This document shows, piece after piece, positions 6,135 through 9,688 of a stretch of DNA of 9,688 nt. How positions within the stretch are numbered: the stretch's first letter is position 1; the number at the start of each line of letters is the position of its first letter. Made by a program: the position numbers and the translations under genes. The DNA is from Pseudomonadota bacterium (GTDB lineage Bacteria > Pseudomonadota > Alphaproteobacteria > UBA2966 > CAIVPW01), in NCBI GenBank assembly GCA_027625125.1, contig JAQBXG010000049.1, positions 1 to 9,688 on the forward strand, in the 5' to 3' direction. The notes under the pieces are model-generated. The model did no database searches and was not told the DNA's origin. It worked only from the letters and a program-made list of their open reading frames with translations.

Positions 6135-6926
6135 ATGCCTGAACCGATTGCAGCGCAGCCAAAGGTCCGACTGGACAGGGTGACCAAGCGATACGGCGAC
6201 CTGGTCGTTCTCGATCAATTGTCGATGGACGTGGCGCCGAACGAGATGATCTCGATCATCGGCCCTTCGGGTTCGGGCAAGACAACGATCCTGCGGCTGT
6301 TGATGACTCTGGAGCAAGTGACCGACGGCATCATTTCGATCGACGGCGAGCCGCTGACCCATATGCCCAAGAACGGCGGCCTGGCGCCGGCCAATCGCGC
6401 CCATTTGCGCCGGATGCGGACGAAGATCGGCATGTGTTTTCAGCACTTCAACCTGTTCCCGCATATGACCGCGCTGCAGAACTGCATCGAGGGCCCGATC
6501 CAGGTGTTGGGCATGTCGAAAGTCGAAGCGACGGCACGGGCGATGGACCTGCTGGCGATGGTGGGGCTGGAAGAAAAGGCCGGCGAACATCCGGTGCGCC
6601 TGTCGGGTGGTCAGAAGCAGCGGGTCGCGATCGCCCGGGCGCTGGCGATGCGGCCCGAGGTGTTGCTGCTGGACGAGGTCACGTCGGCGCTGGACCCCGA
6701 GGTGATCGGCGAAGTGCTGCAGGTGATCCGCGGGCTCAACAAGAAATACGACCTGACGATTCTGATGGTCACCCACCAGATGGGGTTCGCGAAGGAGATC
6801 TCGGACCGGGTCGTGTTCATCTATGAAGGCAAGGTCGAGGAAGCGGGCGCGCCCGACCAGATTTTCGGCGACCCGACCAGCGAACGCACCCGGCAGTTCC
6901 TGAGCGCGGTGCTGGAAGCGGGGTGA
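6135..6926 (+). CDS. ehuA: EhuA-like ABC importer ATPase
   Basis: This 263-residue nucleotide-binding subunit energises the importer on the cytoplasmic face. All motifs are intact: Walker A GPSGSGKTT (43-51), Q-loop Q103 in CFQHFNLFPH, signature LSGGQ (156-160), Walker B VLLLDE (176-181), D-loop SALDPE and H-loop H214. A stretch of about 20 residues between Walker A and the Q-loop (MPKNGGLAPANRAHLRRMR) is longer than in typical amino-acid ATPases and resembles EhuA. The start could be ATG 6135 or GTG 6129. The GTG overlaps the ehuD stop by one base (TAGTG) and would add two residues. Neither has a strong ribosome-binding site, so coupling to ehuD is likely. It is the last gene of the operon. 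The order B-C-D-A differs from the A-B-C-D order I recall for Sinorhizobium. Confidence 0.82.
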   Translation: MPEPIAAQPKVRLDRVTKRYGDLVVLDQLSMDVAPNEMISIIGPSGSGKTTILRLLMTLEQVTDGIISIDGEPLTHMPKNGGLAPANRAHLRRMRTKIGMCFQHFNLFPHMTALQNCIEGPIQVLGMSKVEATARAMDLLAMVGLEEKAGEHPVRLSGGQKQRVAIARALAMRPEVLLLDEVTSALDPEVIGEVLQVIRGLNKKYDLTILMVTHQMGFAKEISDRVVFIYEGKVEEAGAPDQIFGDPTSERTRQFLSAVLEAG

Positions 6927-7034
6927 CGGCGCATACAACCAGACCGGTACCGCGGTTCGAATCCAATGCCGCTCCTCCGGAGTGAGTGGAGCCGATTCGT
7001 TTGCAGCCAACGCACGGCGCTTTGGAGCCCAAGT

Positions 7035-7089
7035 CGCGTTCCGGTTCGCCTCCCTCACTGAGGCGCTCTGATACCTGAACCGGAATGCG
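7035..7089 (+). repeat. long imperfect inverted repeat with nested hairpin
   Basis: CGCGTTCCGGTTC (7035-7047) pairs with GAACCGGAATGCG (7077-7089): 13 bp with one G-T pair. Inside, GCCTC (7048-7052) pairs with GAGGC (7060-7064) around CCTCACT, and 12 bases (7065-7076) remain single-stranded on one side. The following bases, TTATTC, are only mildly T-rich. It lies after ehuA and before the VOC gene promoter, so it may end or protect the ehu transcript or act as a structured RNA. The rest of the 6927-7167 gap shows no gene. Confidence 0.6.
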
Positions 7090-7105
7090 TTATTCGTCCA
7101 AGTCC

Positions 7106-7135
7106 TTGAGCGCCTGCGGCAGGGACCGTTAGAAT
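7106..7135 (+). promoter_or_regulatory. sigma-70-type promoter of the VOC gene
   Basis: TTGAGC (7106-7111) and TAGAAT (7130-7135) are separated by 18 bp. They match 4 of 6 and 5 of 6 of the -35 and -10 consensus. The predicted start is near 7142, which gives a leader of about 25 nt before the ATG at 7168. Confidence 0.45.
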
Positions 7136-7167
7136 GGCGGGCCGCCGACCCGCAATGCTGAGGCAAC

Positions 7168-7551
7168 ATGGACCTTCCAGCCGTCACCGTCCGCTACATC
7201 GTTGAAGATGTTGCCGAGGCGTTGACATTCTACACAACGCATTTCGACTTCACGGTTCACCAGGATACATCTCCCGCGTTTGCTGCTCTTGATCGCGGCC
7301 CGTTGCGGCTGTTGCTGAGCGCATCGACGAGCGCCGGCGCCAAACCCTTGCTTGATGGCCGCAGACAGGAGCCCGGCGGTTGGAGCCGATTTCAGATCCA
7401 CGTGAATGACCTGGCCAGCGAGGTAGACCGGTTGACCGCGGCGGGGCTGATATTCCGGACTGAGATTCGACAAGGTAAAGGTGGCGCGCAGATTCTTTTG
7501 AACGATCCCGCCGGCAATATCATCGAGTTGTTCCAGCCCGCACCTCACTAG
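7168..7551 (+). CDS. VOC-superfamily (glyoxalase/bleomycin-resistance-like) protein
   Basis: This is a 127-residue single VOC unit made of two beta-alpha-beta-beta-beta modules. The first module is VTVRYIVEDVAEALTFYTTHFDF (7-28). The second starts at FQIHVNDLASEVDRLTAAGL (75-94). The terminal motif LLNDPAGNIIELFQP (110-124) is characteristic. Of the usual metal ligands, H78 and E120 are present, but the first-strand His is replaced (R9/Y10 region), so a metal-dependent glyoxalase I activity is unlikely. Related small VOC proteins are often annotated as bleomycin-binding or of unknown function. TGAGG about five bases before ATG 7168 is the ribosome-binding site, and the gene has its own promoter candidate. 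It appears monocistronic. The substrate is unknown. Confidence 0.85.
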   Translation: MDLPAVTVRYIVEDVAEALTFYTTHFDFTVHQDTSPAFAALDRGPLRLLLSASTSAGAKPLLDGRRQEPGGWSRFQIHVNDLASEVDRLTAAGLIFRTEIRQGKGGAQILLNDPAGNIIELFQPAPH

Positions 7552-7996
7552 GGCATTGCGCGTCGATCAAGTCGGCCGTCGAGGCCGCCATCAATCAGGG
7601 CTGCAACGGCATCTCGACGCCGGCTCCGGGGAGGCGGCTGCGATTTCCAGCGCCTGTAGTGTCGCCACCGCCGGCCGGGGAATGATTCGCTACGAAAATA
7701 CACTCTCGCGCGCGGCAGCGGCATGCATTCACGCCGCCGCCAACCTTGGCAAGGGCGAACTTGACCATGGCAAGGCTTGACCTCGGCAGGGCTTGACCTT
7801 TGCCGGGCTTGACCTTGGCAACGAAAGGGCCCATTTAGAGCGCAGCCGAAAGGTCGCGCTAGCAATTGCCGGGTTCCGTCGGTTGCTGACCCAGGCCAAC
7901 ATTCAAACCTCGCCCTCCCAGCGCATGGACGGTGGCAACGCGCGAGCCTCATCGCGGCTCTGCCGATCCGGCTTGCGCAAAAGGACTCATACCTAC
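7552..7996. other. 445-bp gap: tandem repeats and structured leader before the helicase gene; no supported gene
   Basis: Short frames on both strands are Arg-, Ala- and Cys-rich without family features. The region holds the 16-bp tandem repeats at 7760-7823 and several small inverted repeats near the gene: GAGCC/GGCTC around 7947-7963, and GCCG-ATC-CGGC around 7965-7975. A frame continuous with the helicase starts at 7793, but it runs through the last repeats and has no protein-like character. A long untranslated leader is known for some cold-responsive and autoregulated DEAD-box helicase genes. Confidence 0.55.
7760..7823. repeat. four tandem 16-bp repeats (core CTTGACC-N2-GGCAAGG)
   Basis: Copies start at 7760, 7776, 7792 and 7808 with an exact 16-bp period: CTTGACCATGGCAAGG, CTTGACCTCGGCAGGG, CTTGACCTTTGCCGGG and CTTGACCTTGGCAACG. 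CTTGACC is invariant. A partial copy, ACCTTGGCAAGG, lies upstream at 7743-7754. Each copy carries TTGACC, which resembles a -35 hexamer. The period excludes an in-frame coding repeat. Confidence 0.8.
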
Positions 7997-9118
7997 GTGA
8001 CTTCGTTTTCCGAGCTCGGATTGTCCGAGCCTCTATGCCGTGCCCTTGCGGGCGCAGGCTATTCCTCTCCAACACCCGTTCAATCCATGGCGATTCCGCA
8101 CGGCATCGCCGGCCGGGACATTCTGGCGGTAGCGCAAACAGGCACCGGCAAGACCGCGGCCTTCGGGCTTCCCCTGCTGCAGGCGCTGTCGACGGGGGGC
8201 AGCAGCCGGGCGGCCGGTCCGCGAGCCCTTGTGCTGGCGCCGACCCGCGAGCTTGCTATCCAGATCGGCGCTGAGTTGGGCCGCTTTGGAAAGGCGCACG
8301 GTCTGCGCCAAACCGTCGTCATCGGCGGCGTGCGAATCCAGCCCCAGATTCGCGCGATTGCCGCAGGCACCGATATCCTGATTGCGACCCCAGGCCGCCT
8401 CCTGGACCTGATGCAGCAAGGTTGCATTCAGCTGCAACACGTCCGCCACCTGGTGCTCGACGAGGCGGACCGCATGCTCGACATGGGATTCTTGCCACAA
8501 GTTCGGCGGATTCTGGCCGCGTTGGCTACGGAACGCCAGACGCTTCTGTTTTCTGCAACGATGCCGACAGAGATTGTGGCCTTCGCCAGGCTGGCGCTGC
8601 GGAATCACGTTAGTGTCGACGCATCGCCAAACGCTCCCGTTACCGTCGAAGCAATCGAGCAGCGATTGATTCGCGTCGTCCAGAGCGGCAAACCCGCTTT
8701 GCTGAATACGCTGCTCAAGGACCCGGACCTGACGCGGGTGCTGGTATTCACACGGACCAAGCATGGAGCTGACCGCCTGTGCAAGAGGCTGTGTGCCGAT
8801 GGGGTTCAGGCCGTGGCGATCCACGGAAACAAGTCACAATCCGCGCGCCAGTCCGCGCTGGCGGGATTTCGCAACGGCAACGCCCGTGTACTGGTCGCAA
8901 CCGACATTGCAGCGCGGGGAATCGACGTGACTGCGGTGAGCCACGTCATCAATTTCGATCTGCCCATGGAGCCGGAAAGCTATGTGCACCGAATCGGACG
9001 CACCGCCCGCGCTGGTGCAACTGGAGTCGCGATCTCGTTCTGCGATCCCGGCGAAGCGAAGTTGCTGCACGGCATCCAGAAGCAGACCCGGTTTAAGATC
9101 GCCGAAGCAGCCGCTTAG
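7997..9118 (+). CDS. rhlE: RhlE-type DEAD-box RNA helicase, minimal core
   Basis: This is a 373-residue ATP-dependent RNA helicase that unwinds short RNA duplexes, typically in ribosome assembly or RNA decay. All motifs are intact: Q motif PTPVQ (25-29), I AQTGTGKT (46-53), Ia PTREL (82-86), GG (110-111), Ib TPGR (131-134), II DEAD (155-158), III SAT (186-188), IV LVFTRTK (249-255), V ATDIAARGID (301-310) and VI HRIGRTARAG (331-340). GTG 7997 is chosen because VTSFSELGLSEPL matches the usual RhlE N-terminus. AGGA lies 11 bases upstream. A frame extension to 7793 has no conserved character. The protein ends about 30 residues after motif VI, without the basic Arg/Gly-rich tail common in RhlE, so RNA targeting may rely on partners. 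It stands alone behind a long leader. Confidence 0.9.
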   Translation: MTSFSELGLSEPLCRALAGAGYSSPTPVQSMAIPHGIAGRDILAVAQTGTGKTAAFGLPLLQALSTGGSSRAAGPRALVLAPTRELAIQIGAELGRFGKAHGLRQTVVIGGVRIQPQIRAIAAGTDILIATPGRLLDLMQQGCIQLQHVRHLVLDEADRMLDMGFLPQVRRILAALATERQTLLFSATMPTEIVAFARLALRNHVSVDASPNAPVTVEAIEQRLIRVVQSGKPALLNTLLKDPDLTRVLVFTRTKHGADRLCKRLCADGVQAVAIHGNKSQSARQSALAGFRNGNARVLVATDIAARGIDVTAVSHVINFDLPMEPESYVHRIGRTARAGATGVAISFCDPGEAKLLHGIQKQTRFKIAEAAA

Positions 9119-9185
9119 TCGCCGTCAACGGTGGTAAATCCCAGGACTGGTCGACCGTTTCCTGCAACCAGATGAGCACACGGAT

Positions 9186-9275
9186 TTGAAAACCAACTTT
9201 TTATACTGGAGCGTCATCGCCTCCCTACTCACGTTCCTGGTGCTCGCTGGAGTGCTCGCGGTCTCGGTCTACTGA
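9186..9275 (+). CDS. putative 29-residue single-pass membrane microprotein
   Basis: A TTG at 9186 opens a 29-codon frame ending at TGA 9273-9275. The product starts M-K-T-N-F-L-Y-W and continues as a single uninterrupted hydrophobic helix (SVIASLLTFLVLAGVLAV) ending in SVY. The layout of a short polar N-terminus, one helix and almost no tail is that of bacterial membrane microproteins that bind larger membrane complexes. I do not recognise the family. The only upstream ribosome-binding candidate is a weak CGGA directly before the start. The stop codon lies in the loop of an 8-bp hairpin (9263-9283). The ORF is short enough to be fortuitous. Confidence 0.4.
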   Translation: MKTNFLYWSVIASLLTFLVLAGVLAVSVY

Positions 9276-9283
9276 AGACCGAG
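9263..9283 (+). terminator. 8-bp hairpin enclosing the microprotein stop; possible transcript end
   Basis: CTCGGTCT (9263-9270) pairs perfectly with AGACCGAG (9276-9283) around the loop ACTGA, which contains most of the TGA stop. The following bases, TCGAACG, are not a T-tract, so termination is uncertain. It may instead protect the 3' end of the helicase or microprotein mRNA. Confidence 0.4.
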
Positions 9284-9369
9284 TCGAACGATCGCGGCAA
9301 ATCGCGGAACCGCAGGCACCCGCCTCGCCTGCCAACGGACGGCGCGTTGACCACATATTGACGAGAGGT

Positions 9370-9414
9370 TGGCGCGCCCGGGAGGACTCGAACCTCCGAC
9401 CTGCGGATTAGTAG
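9370..9414 (-). tRNA. 3' half of a tRNA-Arg gene (probable integration att site)
   Basis: Read on the minus strand, the fragment runs from the anticodon loop to an encoded CCA. It has loop CTACTAA (9414-9408), 3' anticodon stem TCCGC, five-base variable region AGGTC, T arm GGAGG-TTCGAGT-CCTCC, 3' acceptor strand CGGGCGC, discriminator G and CCA (9372-9370). The 5' partner of the anticodon stem (GCGGA expected) is replaced by ACAGC, and no D arm or 5' acceptor strand (GCGCCCG expected) exists. The gene is therefore a fragment. The acceptor, the short variable loop and positions 35-36 (C, T) fit tRNA-Arg with an NCU anticodon. A break at the anticodon loop with an intact 3' end is the classical footprint left at the distal end of a tRNA-integrated element. 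Confidence 0.75.
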
Positions 9415-9646
9415 GCTGTCAAAAACCGGCAGAATCCTGCGCTTCTCCGATCTCATATGCAATCTGTGCGCAATGCGGCGCTCTACGCCCTCGGGCACCA
9501 CGGCAACGCAAGAACTGGCCACACCAAACCGGAGGGCTATTAGGGACAAGACGCCTTCGCAGTGTCCCCGCTCCTTCGGGTGCCATGTGGATACTGATGA
9601 TGCGCAACGCCTTCGTGCGCGAGCGCATCTTGCCAATGGCTGCTAC
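9415..9646. other. unassigned DNA between the tRNA fragment and the IS-like end
   Basis: No supported gene is seen. Minus-strand frames across 9419-9652 and 9229-9636 have no recognisable domain, and the second runs through the tRNA fragment. If 9370-9414 is an att site, this stretch is the first DNA inside the island. Confidence 0.5.
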
Positions 9647-9688
9647 TGTCAACGCCGGAGTAAAAATGCATCGGTGCGCCGGAGTAAA
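9647..9688. mobile_element. probable terminal repeats of an IS21-family insertion sequence, cut by the window edge
   Basis: From TGTCAACG at 9647, CGCCGGAGTAAA occurs twice (9653-9664 and 9677-9688) with a 24-bp period. Multiple short terminal direct repeats behind a TG-initiated end, with the motif CCGGAGTAAA, resemble IS21-type ends upstream of istA. No transposase sequence is in the window, so the family call rests on the end pattern only. Confidence 0.45.

Noticed and set aside
6954..6964. GGTTCGAATCC resembling a tRNA T loop
   Set aside because: The flanking bases do not form a five-base T stem (CGCGG against CCAAT), and no acceptor or anticodon arm is found on either side.
7793..7996. 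Upstream start of the helicase giving 441 residues
   Set aside because: The extension translates the tandem repeats and has no RhlE character. GTG 7997 gives the normal N-terminus.
9229..9636. 135-residue minus-strand ORF
   Set aside because: It reads through the tRNA fragment and the hairpin. Such frames commonly arise over tRNA genes and it shows no domain.
1..9688. CRISPR array or defence system
   Set aside because: The direct repeats found are 16 bp and tandem with spacers of only a few bases. No cas, nuclease or toxin-antitoxin genes are visible.

Overview
The window is GC-rich DNA with tightly packed, partly overlapping genes. The gene content (UbiT/UbiU/UbiV, an EhuBCDA-type ectoine importer, a LpxR/DUF2219 outer-membrane protein, frequent GTG starts) suggests a Gram-negative proteobacterium, most likely an alphaproteobacterium. 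No rRNA or complete marker gene is present to fix the genus.

Layout, left to right. (1) Positions 2-559 hold the C-terminal part of an LpxR-like lipid A deacylase. It converges on a small two-helix membrane ORF on the minus strand (579-782) that has no standard start codon. (2) Positions 837-3323 are a three-gene overlapping operon, ubiT-ubiU-ubiV, for oxygen-independent ubiquinone synthesis. All four Fe-S cysteines of each U32-family protein are visible. The operon is preceded by a degenerate FNR-type box exactly 41.5 bp upstream of the start predicted by a TATATT -10 element, which makes the mRNA almost leaderless at a GTG. (3) Positions 3324-3885 are non-coding and unusually rich in dyads and direct repeats. 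(4) Positions 3886-6926 are an ABC importer operon in the order binding protein, permease, permease, ATPase. It resembles the ectoine/hydroxyectoine transporter ehuBCDA. Two hairpins, one with a UUCG tetraloop, sit between the binding-protein gene and the first permease gene. (5) Positions 6927-7167 contain a long inverted repeat with a nested hairpin, then a promoter for a small VOC-family protein (7168-7551). (6) Positions 7552-7996 are a non-coding leader with four tandem 16-bp repeats, ahead of a minimal RhlE-type DEAD-box RNA helicase (7997-9118). (7) Positions 9186-9275 hold a possible 29-residue single-pass membrane microprotein whose stop codon lies in a hairpin loop. (8) Positions 9370-9414 are the 3' half of a tRNA-Arg gene on the minus strand, cut at the anticodon loop. 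This is typical of the attachment site at the far edge of an integrated island. (9) After this boundary comes unassigned DNA and, from about 9647, repeats like the end of an IS21-family insertion sequence.

The genes left of 9370 look like chromosomal backbone with a low-oxygen respiration theme (ubiTUV) and an osmolyte or nutrient uptake theme (ehu). The DNA right of 9414 is probably the start of a mobile island. No clearly new defence or enzymatic system is present. The most novel material is the regulatory architecture and the small ORFs.
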